Notes under the pieces: generated by a model
The model's input: only the letters and a program-made list of their open reading frames with translations
What the model was told of the DNA's origin: nothing
Database searches by the model: none
Shown here: one piece after another, positions 15,922 through 24,277 of the stretch
How positions within the stretch are numbered: the first letter of the stretch is position 1
Layout of the letters: every line of letters begins with the position of its first letter
Assembly: GCA_042867185.1 (NCBI GenBank)
Contig: JBHZQV010000002.1
Location: 186,001 to 250,000, forward strand
Length of the DNA: 64,000 nucleotides
Direction of reading: 5' to 3'
Origin: Xylophilus sp042867185
Lineage (GTDB): Bacteria > Pseudomonadota > Gammaproteobacteria > Burkholderiales > Burkholderiaceae_C
Translations under genes and position numbers: made by a program

Positions 15922-18195
15922 TCAGGGGGCGCTGGCCGGCCGGATACGGCGTGCGCGCAGCACCGACGGGGTGCGGGTCAGGTTGCGGATCGCCGTCTCC
16001 AGGTGGGCGCTGTCGCGCACCTCGATCACGAAGCGCAGGTCGGTGGTGTCGAGCGCGGCTTCTTCGCCCATGTCGACATGGGTGATGTCGACCTCGGCCC
16101 GCGCCAGCTCGGCCGACACCCGGGCCAGCACGCTCTTGCGGTTGGTCACCGTCACCACGATGCCGGTCTCGAAGGCGCGCACCGGATCGTCGGCCCACGA
16201 GACGGCGATGAAGCGCTCGCTGTCCTTGTGCAGCAGCCGGGTGGCGACCGCGCAATCGGCCACGTGCACCGTCAGGCCCTCGCCGCGGCCCAGGTAGCCG
16301 ACGATGGCGTCGCCCGGCACCGGGCGGCAGCACTTGGCGTAGGTGACCGATGCGTTCTCGCTGCCGTCAAGCGTCACGCCGCCCTGCGACAGGCTTTCGT
16401 GGGAGCTGTAGCGCTCGCGGGTGAGCAGCATCGCGTCGGGCCGGCCGCCGTCCTCGGTCATCAGGATGGTGAGCCGCTTGGCGACGATGCTGGCGATGCG
16501 CTTGCCCAGGCCGATGTCGGTCAAGAGTTCTTCGCGGTCGCGGTTGCCGGTGAAGCGCAGCAGCCGGTCCCAGATCGCCTGGTGCTCCGGCGACAGGCTG
16601 GGCAGCCGCTCCATGCCTTCGGAGCGCAGCGCATGGGTGAGCAGCTTCTCGCCGAGCGACTGCGATTCGGTTTCTTCCAGCGTCTTCAGGTAGTGCCGGA
16701 TCTTCGAGCGCGCCCGGCCGGTGCGCACGAAGCCGAGCCAGGCCGGGTTGGGCGTGGAGACGGCGGCGGTGGTGACCTCGATCACGTCGCCGTTCTTCAG
16801 TTCGGTGCGCAGCGGCACCTGCTCGCCGTTGATCTTGGCGGCCACGGTGCGGTCGCCCACGTTGGTGTGGATCGCGTAGGCGAAATCGACCACCGTCGCG
16901 CCGCGCGGCAGGGCCATGATCTGGCTCTTGGGGGTGAAGACGTAGACCGCGTCGGGGAACAGGTCGACCTTGACGTGGTCCCAGAACTCGGCCGCGTCGC
17001 GGGTTTCCTGCTGGATGTCGAGCAGCGACTGCAGCCACTTGGTGCCGTGGCGCTCCGAACTGTCGGTGGAATCGTCCGCCTTGTAGAGCCAGTGGGCGGC
17101 GACACCCGCCTCGGCCACGATGTGCATCTCTTCGGTCCGCATCTGGAACTCGATGTTGATGCCCGACGGCCCGACCACGGTGGTGTGCAGCGACTGGTAG
17201 CCGTTGAGCTTGGCGATCGCGATGTGGTCCTTGAACTTGCCCGGCACCGGCTTGTACATCTGGTGGAGCAGGCCGAGCGCGGTGTAGCAGTCGGTCACGC
17301 CGGGCACGATCAGGCGGAAGCCGTAGATGTCGGTGACCTGCGCGAAGCTCAGTTGCTTGTCGTCCATCTTGCGGTAGATGGAGTAGAGCGTCTTTTCGCG
17401 GCCGGCGATGCGGGTGCGCATGCCGGCGGTGGTGAAGGTGGCGTCCACGTCGGCCTGCACCTTGCGCAGCAGGTCGCGCCGCCGGTTGCGGGCCTTTGTG
17501 ACCGCCTTCGACAGGATCGCGTGGCGCCACGGATGCAGGTAGCGGAACGACAGGTCCTGCAGCTCGCGGTAGGTCTGGTTCAGGCCCAGGCGGTGCGCGA
17601 TCGGCGAATAGATCTCCAGCGTTTCCGAGGCGATGCGGCCCCACTTGGCGCGCGGCATGTCGCCCATGGTGCGCATGTTGTGGGTGCGGTCGGCCAGCTT
17701 GATCAGGATCACCCGCACGTCGCGCGCCATCGCCAGCAGCATCTTGCGGAAGGACTCGGCCTGGTTTTCCTCGCGGGTGTTGAACTGCAGCTTCTCGAGC
17801 TTGGTCAGGCCGTCGACCAGCTCGGCCACCGGCGCGCCGAAGCGGTCGATCAGGTCGGGCTTGGTGACGCCGCAGTCCTCGATCGCATCGTGCAGCAGCG
17901 CGGCCATCAGCGCCTGGGCATCGAGCTTCCAGACGGCGCACTGCGCGGCGACCGCGATCGGGTGGGTGATGTAGGGCTCGCCGCTGTTGCGCAGCTGGCC
18001 CAGGTGCGCCTCGTCGGCGAAACGGTAGGCCTGGCGCACCTGTTCGATGCCGGCGGGGCCCAGGTAATCCAGGCTGGCTGTCAGCGTGGCGAAGCTGGCG
18101 GCCGCCGCGTTGGCCGCGGCCGCTTGCGAGGCCGGGCTACCGGCGATCGGTGGCGCAGGGGGCGGGAGGGGGAACGGTTGCAGCGCCGCGGTCAT
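15922..18195 (-). CDS. spoT: Bifunctional (p)ppGpp synthetase/hydrolase, RelA/SpoT family
   Basis: Makes and degrades the alarmone (p)ppGpp. The product has 757 residues: HD hydrolase domain with intact HDAIED (about 108-113), synthetase domain (YGFRLIV...LNGYQSLHTTVVG, about 285-355), TGS domain (VYVFTPKSQIMALPRGATVVDFAYAIHT, about 425-452), helical/zinc-finger region with KCCRPVPGD (about 640) and a C-terminal ACT domain (about 680-755). The intact HD motif argues for a bifunctional SpoT/Rel protein rather than a synthetase-only RelA. Start ATG 18195 gives an Ala/Pro-rich N-terminus. It lies downstream of rpoZ but behind a strong terminator, so mainly independent transcription is expected. 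Confidence 0.94.
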   Translation of the reverse strand: MTAALQPFPLPPPAPPIAGSPASQAAAANAAAASFATLTASLDYLGPAGIEQVRQAYRFADEAHLGQLRNSGEPYITHPIAVAAQCAVWKLDAQALMAALLHDAIEDCGVTKPDLIDRFGAPVAELVDGLTKLEKLQFNTREENQAESFRKMLLAMARDVRVILIKLADRTHNMRTMGDMPRAKWGRIASETLEIYSPIAHRLGLNQTYRELQDLSFRYLHPWRHAILSKAVTKARNRRRDLLRKVQADVDATFTTAGMRTRIAGREKTLYSIYRKMDDKQLSFAQVTDIYGFRLIVPGVTDCYTALGLLHQMYKPVPGKFKDHIAIAKLNGYQSLHTTVVGPSGINIEFQMRTEEMHIVAEAGVAAHWLYKADDSTDSSERHGTKWLQSLLDIQQETRDAAEFWDHVKVDLFPDAVYVFTPKSQIMALPRGATVVDFAYAIHTNVGDRTVAAKINGEQVPLRTELKNGDVIEVTTAAVSTPNPAWLGFVRTGRARSKIRHYLKTLEETESQSLGEKLLTHALRSEGMERLPSLSPEHQAIWDRLLRFTGNRDREELLTDIGLGKRIASIVAKRLTILMTEDGGRPDAMLLTRERYSSHESLSQGGVTLDGSENASVTYAKCCRPVPGDAIVGYLGRGEGLTVHVADCAVATRLLHKDSERFIAVSWADDPVRAFETGIVVTVTNRKSVLARVSAELARAEVDITHVDMGEEAALDTTDLRFVIEVRDSAHLETAIRNLTRTPSVLRARRIRPASAP

Positions 18196-18268
18196 GGCTT
18201 TAATGTAGCGCCAGGGGAAAGCCCTGAGGCAAACCGGTGCACTGCCGGCGTACGGTGCCGGAGCGGCC

Positions 18269-18297
18269 AAAAAAAAAGCACCGCCGCAGCGGTGCTT
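18269..18297 (-). terminator. Rho-independent terminator of the gmk-rpoZ operon
   Basis: On the minus strand the stem AGCACCGC / GCGGTGCT-type arms with a 3-nt loop is followed by a run of eight or nine T. It sits 26 nt after the rpoZ stop and before spoT. Confidence 0.85.
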
Positions 18298-18322
18298 GTC
18301 TGGCGCGGAGAACCTTGCGCGA

Positions 18323-18523
18323 TCAGGGGACTTTTTTCAGCATCTCGATGCCGATCTTGCCTTCTGCGATTTCGCGCAGGGCGGTGACGCCCGGCTTGTT
18401 CTTGCTTTCGATCTTCGGCGTGTGGCCCTGGCTCAGCATGCGGGCCCGGTAGGTGGCGGCCAGCACCAGCTGGAAGCGGTTGGGGATCTGCACCAGGCAG
18501 TCTTCAACGGTAATACGGGCCAT
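18323..18523 (-). CDS. rpoZ: DNA-directed RNA polymerase omega subunit
   Basis: A small assembly subunit of RNA polymerase that clamps beta' and forms ppGpp site 1. The product has 66 residues, shorter than the E. coli protein (91) as usual in Burkholderiales. MARITVEDCLVQIPNRFQLVLAA and the KPGVTALREIAEGKIG segment are diagnostic. It follows gmk with a 14-nt gap, forming the gmk-rpoZ operon that ends in a strong terminator. Confidence 0.95.
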   Translation of the reverse strand: MARITVEDCLVQIPNRFQLVLAATYRARMLSQGHTPKIESKNKPGVTALREIAEGKIGIEMLKKVP

Positions 18524-18537
18524 GAGAATCTCCGAAA

Positions 18538-19158
18538 TCAGGTGATGTTGAGCGACTGGAAGGTGTCGGCTCGGGCGCGGCGCTGGGCCGCGAATTTGAG
18601 GCGCTGGGCATGGACCACCGCTTTCAGATCGAAAAGCGCACGGTCGAATAACTCGTTGATTATAACGAAGTCGAATTTTCGGGCTTGCGCCATCTCGGTC
18701 GCAGCGTTCTTCAGCCGCAGTTCGATGACCTCGGGCGTGTCCTCGCCGCGCCGCTCCAGCCGGGAGCGCAGCTCTTCCCAGCTCGGCGGCAGGATGAAGA
18801 TCAGGATCGCGTTGGCGAAGGTTTCCTTGATCTGCACCGCGCCCTGGAAATCGATCTCCAAAATCACGTCGGCGCCCTGGGCGACACGCTCTTCGATCGC
18901 TTTCTTGGAGGTGCCGTAGCGCTGGCCGTGCACATGGGCCCATTCCACGAAGGCGTTGCCCGCCACCATCGCGTCGAACTCCTGCAGCGAGGTGAAGAAA
19001 TACTCGCGGCCGTGCTTTTCCTGGCCGCGGGGCGGGCGGGTGGTGTGCGACACCGACAACTGCACCTGGGAGTCCAGCTCCATCAGGGCCTTGACGAGAC
19101 TCGATTTGCCAGCCCCGCTGGGCGCGGCGACGACGAAGAGGTTTCCGGGGTAGTCCAT
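18538..19158 (-). CDS. gmk: Guanylate kinase
   Basis: Phosphorylates GMP to GDP with ATP. The product has 206 residues: P-loop APSGAGKSSLV (about 12-22), the GMP-binding segment SHTTRPPRGQEKHGREYFF (about 37-55), YGTSKKAIEE (about 81-90) and the lid region LPPSWEELRSRLERRGED (about 124-141). The start is ATG 19158 (MDYPGNLFVV); a longer open frame upstream has no conserved content. First gene of gmk-rpoZ. Confidence 0.96.
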   Translation of the reverse strand: MDYPGNLFVVAAPSGAGKSSLVKALMELDSQVQLSVSHTTRPPRGQEKHGREYFFTSLQEFDAMVAGNAFVEWAHVHGQRYGTSKKAIEERVAQGADVILEIDFQGAVQIKETFANAILIFILPPSWEELRSRLERRGEDTPEVIELRLKNAATEMAQARKFDFVIINELFDRALFDLKAVVHAQRLKFAAQRRARADTFQSLNIT

Positions 19159-19262
19159 GGGAGTCGAGGGCAGAAGAGATACGCCGGTACGGCGCGGGCC
19201 GTATTCTGCACGCGAAGCAGGGCCGCCCGGCCGTCGCGGGTGGTCGCCGATGCCCCCTGTGG

Positions 19263-19652
19263 TCAACGCGCCGCCGGACTCTCCACCTTCAGGCTGCGGC
19301 AAAACGCCACGAAGTCGTCCATTTCCGTCGCCTTGTCGAACACGCCGTCGGCCCCGAGGGCCAGACAACGGGCGCGCGCTTCGTCCGTCACCATGCTGCT
19401 GAGCACCACCACCTTCTGGTGCGGCATCCGGGTGGCGCACCACTGCAAGGCACCGATGCCGCTGCCGGTGCGCAGGTGCAGGTCGACGATCGCCAGATCC
19501 CAACCGCTGTCGTGGCTGGAGAGCCAGTGGGTCACGCTGAGCTCGTTGTCGCCGTAGCCGACCACCTCGGTATCGAGATGACCGCGCAGCAGTTCGGCCA
19601 ACGTGGCGCGCATCGCCTCGTCGTCTTCGATCAAATAAATTCGCAATGCCAT
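19263..19652 (-). CDS. Single-domain response regulator (receiver only)
   Basis: A CheY-like receiver of 129 residues with no output domain. The acidic pocket IEDDE (about 8-12), phosphoacceptor Asp in AIVDLHL (about 54), VLSS (about 84) and the conserved Lys in FDKATE (about 106) are present. No histidine kinase is encoded next to it on this strand; the nearest kinase (20168-21652) already has its own regulator. It may be a phosphate sink or act through protein contacts. Confidence 0.85.
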   Translation of the reverse strand: MALRIYLIEDDEAMRATLAELLRGHLDTEVVGYGDNELSVTHWLSSHDSGWDLAIVDLHLRTGSGIGALQWCATRMPHQKVVVLSSMVTDEARARCLALGADGVFDKATEMDDFVAFCRSLKVESPAAR

Positions 19653-19710
19653 CCGTCCTGGAATTCCTGTGAATGTGCCGTAGGCGGTTGCTGCCGAAAG
19701 CCGGTCGCCG

Positions 19711-20133
19711 TCAGTCGTCGATCGAGGCGCTCCAGCGCTCGTTCCAGCCGTGGCCGGCCTGCTCGATGCTCCGGCGGTCGCGCTTGGTGGGGCGTCCGTG
19801 GGACAGCGCGTCGGCCGGCTCCGGCGCCAGGCGCCGCTGCTCGACCGCGCGTTCGCGGGCCTCCACGCTTTCAGAGGTTTCCTCGTAGAGCGCCTGGGCC
19901 ACGGGGGCCGGGCCGCGCATGCCGCTCAGCCCCCGGACGGTGACGGTCCGCAGCAGCGGGCCGTGGCGCAGCACGACATGGTCGCCGGGCCGCAGGTCCT
20001 TGGCCGGCTTGGCCGCGTTGCCGTTGACCAGCACTCTGCCCTTGGCGACCTCCTCGGCCGCGAGACCACGGGTTTTGTAGAAGCGTGCGCACCAGAGCCA
20101 CTTGTCCAGCCGCATCGTGTCGAGAACAACCAT
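19711..20133 (-). CDS. S4 domain RNA-binding protein, Hsp15-like
   Basis: A 140-residue protein. The S4 domain MRLDKWLWCARFYKTRGLAAEEVAKGRVLVNG lies at about residues 6-37 and continues to GDHVVL; a basic C-terminal tail (PTKRDRRSIEQ) follows. It resembles Hsp15/HslR, which recycles 50S subunits carrying nascent chains. I start at ATG 20133; ATG seven codons further in is an alternative. Confidence 0.88.
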   Translation of the reverse strand: MVVLDTMRLDKWLWCARFYKTRGLAAEEVAKGRVLVNGNAAKPAKDLRPGDHVVLRHGPLLRTVTVRGLSGMRGPAPVAQALYEETSESVEARERAVEQRRLAPEPADALSHGRPTKRDRRSIEQAGHGWNERWSASIDD

Positions 20134-20167
20134 GCCCGCATTGTGACCGGGCGGCGACCGCTCCGTG

Positions 20168-21652
20168 TCATTCGATGCCGACGCGCGGTGCCAGTGGCAG
20201 CCGCACCGTGGCGTCCAGCCCCGCCACCGCCTGCGCCGCGTCGGCCGCGCCGCCACGACGCGCCGGTCGGTCTTCCAGCGCTATGCTGCCCTGCAGCACC
20301 CGCACGATTTCCTGGCAAATGGCCAGCCCCAGGCCGGAGCCGCCATGGTCGCCGACGCTGGCGAACGGCTGGAACGGCTGGCCGCGCAGTGCCGGTGCCA
20401 GGCCCGGGCCGCTGTCGGCGATGGTGAGCGTGGCCCGGTCGCCGTCCTGCGCCACCGTCACCGCCACCGCACCGCCGGCGGGAGTGTGGCGGATCGCGTT
20501 GTGGAGCAGGTTGCGCACCAGCTCCCGCAGCATCCAGTCTTCCGCCGGTACCGGTGCCGGCGGCGCCACCACCGAGAAATCGAGTTCCTTCTCGGCCACC
20601 AGCGGCGACAGGTCGAGCGCCACGCCGCGCACCACGGCCGACAGGTCGGTCGTGGGCGCCGCCGCTTCGCCGCGCCACTGCTCCACCTTGGCCAGCGACA
20701 GCATCTGGTTGGCCAGCGCCGTGGCCCGGTCGACGGTGCGCTCGATCTCCCGCAGCGCCTGCAGCGCCGGCAGGTCGCCCCGCAGCGCCGACTGGGTCTG
20801 CACCTTCAGCACCGCGAGCGGGGTGCGCAGCTGGTGGGCGGCGTCCCGCATGAAGCGGCGCTGCTGCTCCAGCAGCGGGCGCAGCCGGTCCATCACCGCG
20901 TTGGTCGCGTCGACCAACGGCATCAGCTCGCGCGGGGCGTCGGGTGCGGCGATCGGCGTCAGTTCGCCCTCGGGCCGGGCCTCCAGGGCCGCGCTCAGCT
21001 GCCGTACCGGCCGGGTCGCATGCTGCACCGCCAGCAGCACGACCAGCACGATGACCGCCACCAGCCCGGCCTGGGCCTGCAGCGTGTCCTGCAGCACGGT
21101 GCGGGCCAGGGCACGGCGCAGCTCCAGCGTCTCGGCGACCTGGATGACCGCCATGGTGCGGCCTTCGGCGCCGGCCACCGGCTGCAGCAGCACCGCGACC
21201 CGCACGTCCTGGCCGAGGAAGTGGTCGTCGTAGAAGGTGACCAGGGCCGCGTAGGGCGGCCGGTCGGGGATGGTGCCGCGCCAGAAGGGCAGTTCGGGAA
21301 ATCCCGACACCACCCGGCCGCGCAGGTCGGACACCCGGTAGTACAGGCGGCTTTCGTTGTCGGCCTCGAATGCCTCCAGTGCCGAGTAGGGCACGGTGGC
21401 GCGCAGCTCGGCCGCGTCGTCGTAGCCGCGCACGTCCAGCTGCTCGCTGATCGACTTGGCCGACGCGAGCAGCGTGCGGTCGTAGGCGGTGTCGGCCGCA
21501 TCCTGGGCGCGTCGGTAGAGCCCCGCGGTATTGAAGGCGATCAGCACGATCACCGGCAGCAGGATGCCCAGCAGCAGGCGCCGCCGCAGCGAGCTGGGGC
21601 GGGCCGGCGGCGGCCCCGTCGCGGCCCCTGCCGCCGCCGCCCGGCCGGTCAC
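20168..21652 (-). CDS. tctE: Sensor histidine kinase, TctE type
   Basis: A membrane kinase of 494 residues: TM1 (about 24-42), periplasmic sensor (about 43-185, 2CSK_N-like), TM2 (about 190-208), linker, HisKA with phosphoacceptor in RRFMRDAAHQLRTPLAVLK (His about 270), N-box NLLHNAIRHTP, G1 DSGPGL and G2 GSGLGLAI. The GTG start at 21652 overlaps the stop of the upstream regulator gene (GTGA), so expression is coupled. Its divergent neighbour is a complete TctCBA transporter, so citrate or another tricarboxylate is the likely stimulus. Confidence 0.88.
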   Translation of the reverse strand: MTGRAAAAGAATGPPPARPSSLRRRLLLGILLPVIVLIAFNTAGLYRRAQDAADTAYDRTLLASAKSISEQLDVRGYDDAAELRATVPYSALEAFEADNESRLYYRVSDLRGRVVSGFPELPFWRGTIPDRPPYAALVTFYDDHFLGQDVRVAVLLQPVAGAEGRTMAVIQVAETLELRRALARTVLQDTLQAQAGLVAVIVLVVLLAVQHATRPVRQLSAALEARPEGELTPIAAPDAPRELMPLVDATNAVMDRLRPLLEQQRRFMRDAAHQLRTPLAVLKVQTQSALRGDLPALQALREIERTVDRATALANQMLSLAKVEQWRGEAAAPTTDLSAVVRGVALDLSPLVAEKELDFSVVAPPAPVPAEDWMLRELVRNLLHNAIRHTPAGGAVAVTVAQDGDRATLTIADSGPGLAPALRGQPFQPFASVGDHGGSGLGLAICQEIVRVLQGSIALEDRPARRGGAADAAQAVAGLDATVRLPLAPRVGIE

Positions 21653-22338
21653 GCCGCCGCTTTCAGCAGGTAGCCCAGGCCGCGCAGCGTCATCAGCGTC
21701 ACACCGGTCGGGGCCAGCTTCTTGCGCAGGCGGTAGACGACCACCTCGATCGCCTCGTACTGCACCTCGGTCGCGCCGGGAAAGACCAGCTCGAACAGCC
21801 GCTCCTTGGCCACCGCGTGGCCGGGCTGGGCCATCAGCGCCTGCAGCAGGGCCAGCTCGCGCGGGGTCAGCTCCATCGGTTCGTCGCGGAAATAGATGGC
21901 GCCGCCGACCTTGTCGTGGCGCAGCGCACCGACGGTGGCGATGCCCGCGTCGGCCGCGGTGTCGCCGCCCGCGGGCGGTCCCCGGCGGCGGTCCAGGGCG
22001 CGCAGCCGGGCCTCCAGCTCGTCCAGGTCGTAGGGCTTGGGCAGGTAGTCGTCGGCCCCGGCATTGAGGCCGACCACCCGGTCGCCCACCGTGCCGCGGG
22101 CGGTCAGGAGCAGCACCGGCGTGGTCCAGCCCCGTTTGCGTGCGGTGGCCAGCACCTCCAGGCCGTCCATGCCGGGCAGGCCGAGGTCGAGCACCACCAC
22201 GTCGGGCTGGGCGGCGGCCCAGCGCTCGAGCGCGCCGCGGCCGTCCGCCGCCGTCGCCACCTCCACGCCGCGGCGCACCAGCGCGCGCTCCAGCGTGCTG
22301 CGCAGCGCGGGGTCGTCCTCGACGATCAGCAGTTTCAT
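21649..22338 (-). CDS. tctD: Response regulator, OmpR/PhoB family, TctD type
   Basis: A DNA-binding regulator of 229 residues. The receiver (MKLLIVEDDPALR, phosphoacceptor in VVLDLGLPGMDG near residue 51, Lys in LPKPYDLDEL near 101) is followed by a winged-helix domain (LTPRELALLQALM...VVYRLRKKLAPTGVTLMTLRGLGYLL). I start at ATG 22338. It is the first gene of tctDE, divergent from tctC with a 184-nt gap that should hold its operator. Confidence 0.9.
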   Translation of the reverse strand: MKLLIVEDDPALRSTLERALVRRGVEVATAADGRGALERWAAAQPDVVVLDLGLPGMDGLEVLATARKRGWTTPVLLLTARGTVGDRVVGLNAGADDYLPKPYDLDELEARLRALDRRRGPPAGGDTAADAGIATVGALRHDKVGGAIYFRDEPMELTPRELALLQALMAQPGHAVAKERLFELVFPGATEVQYEAIEVVVYRLRKKLAPTGVTLMTLRGLGYLLKAAA

Positions 22339-22522
22339 GGGCGCCGACCATAGCACCGCCCGGCGGCCGGCGCGGGCCGGGGAATGCCGATCCGGCGCTG
22401 CGGGCTTTCCCTAGTGCCGCGGACAGCCGAATGACAGCCAGCCGGCGCATCATTGCCGCCATCCCGGGTGTCCGCATCTTTTTTTTCCCCGATGCGCAAT
22501 GCCCGCCACAACAGGAGACTCC

Positions 22523-23488
22523 ATGCGCCGCGATACGTTTCTCAAATCCCTGGCGGCCCTGGCCGCGGCCGGCAGCCTGCCGCTCGCAGCCCACGCGGCC
22601 GGCAACAACTTCAAGGTGCTGGTGCCCGCCAACCCCGGCGGCGGCTGGGACACCACCGGCCGCGCCCTCGGCAAGGCACTGCAGGAGGCCAAGGCGGCCG
22701 ACACGGTCACCTACGACAACAAGGGCGGCGCCGCCGGCGCGATCGGCCTGGCGCAGTTCGTCAACGGCAGCAAGGGCGACCCGAACGCGCTGATGGTGAT
22801 GGGCGCGGTGATGCTCGGCGGCATCATCACCGGCAAGCCGCCGGTGTCCTTGACGCAGGCGACGCCCATCGCCCGCATCACCAGCGAATACAACGTGTTC
22901 GTGCTGCCCACCAACTCGCAATTCAAGACGATGGCCGACGTGGTCGCCCAGCTGAAGAAGGACCCGGGCAGCGTCAAGTGGGGCGGCGGCTCGCGCGGCT
23001 CCACCGAGCACATCGCCGCAGCGATGATCGCCCGCGCTGTCGGTGTCGACCCTTCCAAGATCAACTACGTGGCCTTCCGCGGCGGCGGCGAGGCCACCGC
23101 CGCCATCCTGGGCGGCAACGTGACGGTGGGCGGCAGCGGGTACAGCGAGTTCTCCGAGTACATCGCCGCGGGCAAGATGCGCGCGATCGCGGTCACCTCG
23201 GCCGAGCGGCTGCCGGGCCTGGACGTGCCGACGCTGAAAGAGCAGGGCATCGCGGTCGAGATCGGCAACTGGCGCGGCGTGTACGGCGCGCCCGGCATCA
23301 CCGCCGACCAGCGCAAGGCGCTGACCGAGCATGTGCTGGCCGCGCTGAAGACGCCGTCGTGGGCCGATTCGCTGAAGAAGAACGACTGGACGCCGGCGGT
23401 GCTGTCGGGCGACGCGTTCGGGAAGTTCGTCGAGGAGGAGTTCGCCAGCCTCAAGGACACCATGACCAAAGCCGGCATGGTCTCGTAG
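22523..23488 (+). CDS. tctC: Tripartite tricarboxylate transporter substrate-binding protein TctC
   Basis: A periplasmic binding protein of the TTT family (Bug fold), 321 residues. The signal peptide MRRDTFLKSLAALAAAGSLPLAAHA is followed by FKVLVPANPGGGWDTTGRALGK, the TctC pattern. YDNKGGAAGAIGLAQF and GGSRGSTEHIAA are further landmarks. ATG 22523 has AGGAG 6 nt upstream. First gene of tctCBA, divergent from tctDE. A large hairpin element begins at its stop codon. Confidence 0.93.
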   Translation: MRRDTFLKSLAALAAAGSLPLAAHAAGNNFKVLVPANPGGGWDTTGRALGKALQEAKAADTVTYDNKGGAAGAIGLAQFVNGSKGDPNALMVMGAVMLGGIITGKPPVSLTQATPIARITSEYNVFVLPTNSQFKTMADVVAQLKKDPGSVKWGGGSRGSTEHIAAAMIARAVGVDPSKINYVAFRGGGEATAAILGGNVTVGGSGYSEFSEYIAAGKMRAIAVTSAERLPGLDVPTLKEQGIAVEIGNWRGVYGAPGITADQRKALTEHVLAALKTPSWADSLKKNDWTPAVLSGDAFGKFVEEEFASLKDTMTKAGMVS

Positions 23489-23610
23489 AAGGTGGGATGA
23501 ACCTACTGCGCGGCCCGATCGCGCGCCTGCGGTCCTCGACGTACGGGAGTACGTCTTCGGTCCTCTGCGCACGCTAGGGCCGCTCGCTACGGTTCCTCCC
23601 GCCTTCTACG
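23484..23610 (+). repeat. Large hairpin element, copy C (between tctC and tctB)
   Basis: Outer arms CGTAGAAGGTGGGATGAACC and GGTTCCTCCCGCCTTCTACG pair over about 18 of 20 positions. The left arm includes the tctC stop codon. The interior matches copies A and B (CTGCGCGGCCCG, CGGTCCTC, CGTACGGGAGTACG, CGGTCCTC, GCTCGCTACGG). Unlike the other copies the arm does not end in a T-run, so it would reduce or tune rather than stop transcription into tctBA. Confidence 0.75.
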
Positions 23611-23694
23611 CCGCTGCCCATGTCCAGCGCTGCGCATCCACCCCACCGGCATGCCAGAAGGCGTGCCTTTTTTCCGTTCCACGAAGCCCCAGCC

Positions 23695-24252
23695 ATGACC
23701 CCCACCGAATCGTTTGCTTATGACGCGTCGCCGCCCGAGGCGGGGGCGCCGACCTCGCCCTGGCCGCAGACACTGGTGGGCGTGGGGGTGCTGGCGACGG
23801 GGCTGGGGCTCGGGTACGGAGCGACCGGCATTTCGTCGGATGCGGGCTACGGGGGCGTGGGCCCCAACTTCCTGCCGTGGGTGGTGGCGATCGCGTTGAC
23901 GCTGTGCGGCGGCTTCATCGTATGGGAAGCCCGCAGCGGCGGTTTCCGGGCGATGGATGCGCCTTCGGGAGCGGAGCGGGCGCACTGGTCGGCTTTCGTT
24001 TGGGTGTCGGCGGGGCTGCTGCTGAACGCCGGGCTGATCACCCACATCGGCTTCATTTTGAGCTGCACGCTCTGCTACCTGCTGGCGGTGCAGGGCCTGC
24101 GCCGTGCGGCGGGGCAGCCGGCGGCCGCGCAGCCGAAGACCTGGGCGGTCGACGCGCTGACGGGCTTCGCGATTTCGGCACCGGTGTTCTGGGCCTTCAC
24201 CCAGTTCCTGGCCATCAACCTGCCGGGCCTGACGGCCACCGGCTGGTTCTGA
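23695..24252 (+). CDS. tctB: Tripartite tricarboxylate transporter small membrane subunit TctB
   Basis: A poorly conserved small subunit of TTT transporters, 185 residues with four hydrophobic segments (about 20-40, 60-80, 102-140 in two parts, 155-180). The order tctC-tctB-tctA and the DUF1468-like topology support the call. I start at ATG 23695 (MTPTESFAYD). The 207-nt gap to tctC holds a large hairpin element. Confidence 0.85.
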   Translation: MTPTESFAYDASPPEAGAPTSPWPQTLVGVGVLATGLGLGYGATGISSDAGYGGVGPNFLPWVVAIALTLCGGFIVWEARSGGFRAMDAPSGAERAHWSAFVWVSAGLLLNAGLITHIGFILSCTLCYLLAVQGLRRAAGQPAAAQPKTWAVDALTGFAISAPVFWAFTQFLAINLPGLTATGWF

Positions 24253-24277
24253 CACCGTCATTCGGGGCACGCTGGAC

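Noticed and set aside
22339..23572. Upstream extension of the kinase frame beyond the regulator gene on the minus strand
   Set aside because: Antisense to tctC and in another frame than the regulator; the GTGA overlap at 21649-21652 gives the real start.
23484..23610. Hairpin copy C as an ordinary transcription terminator
   Set aside because: The arm is not followed by a T-run and tctB and tctA downstream are needed in the same operon; full termination is unlikely.
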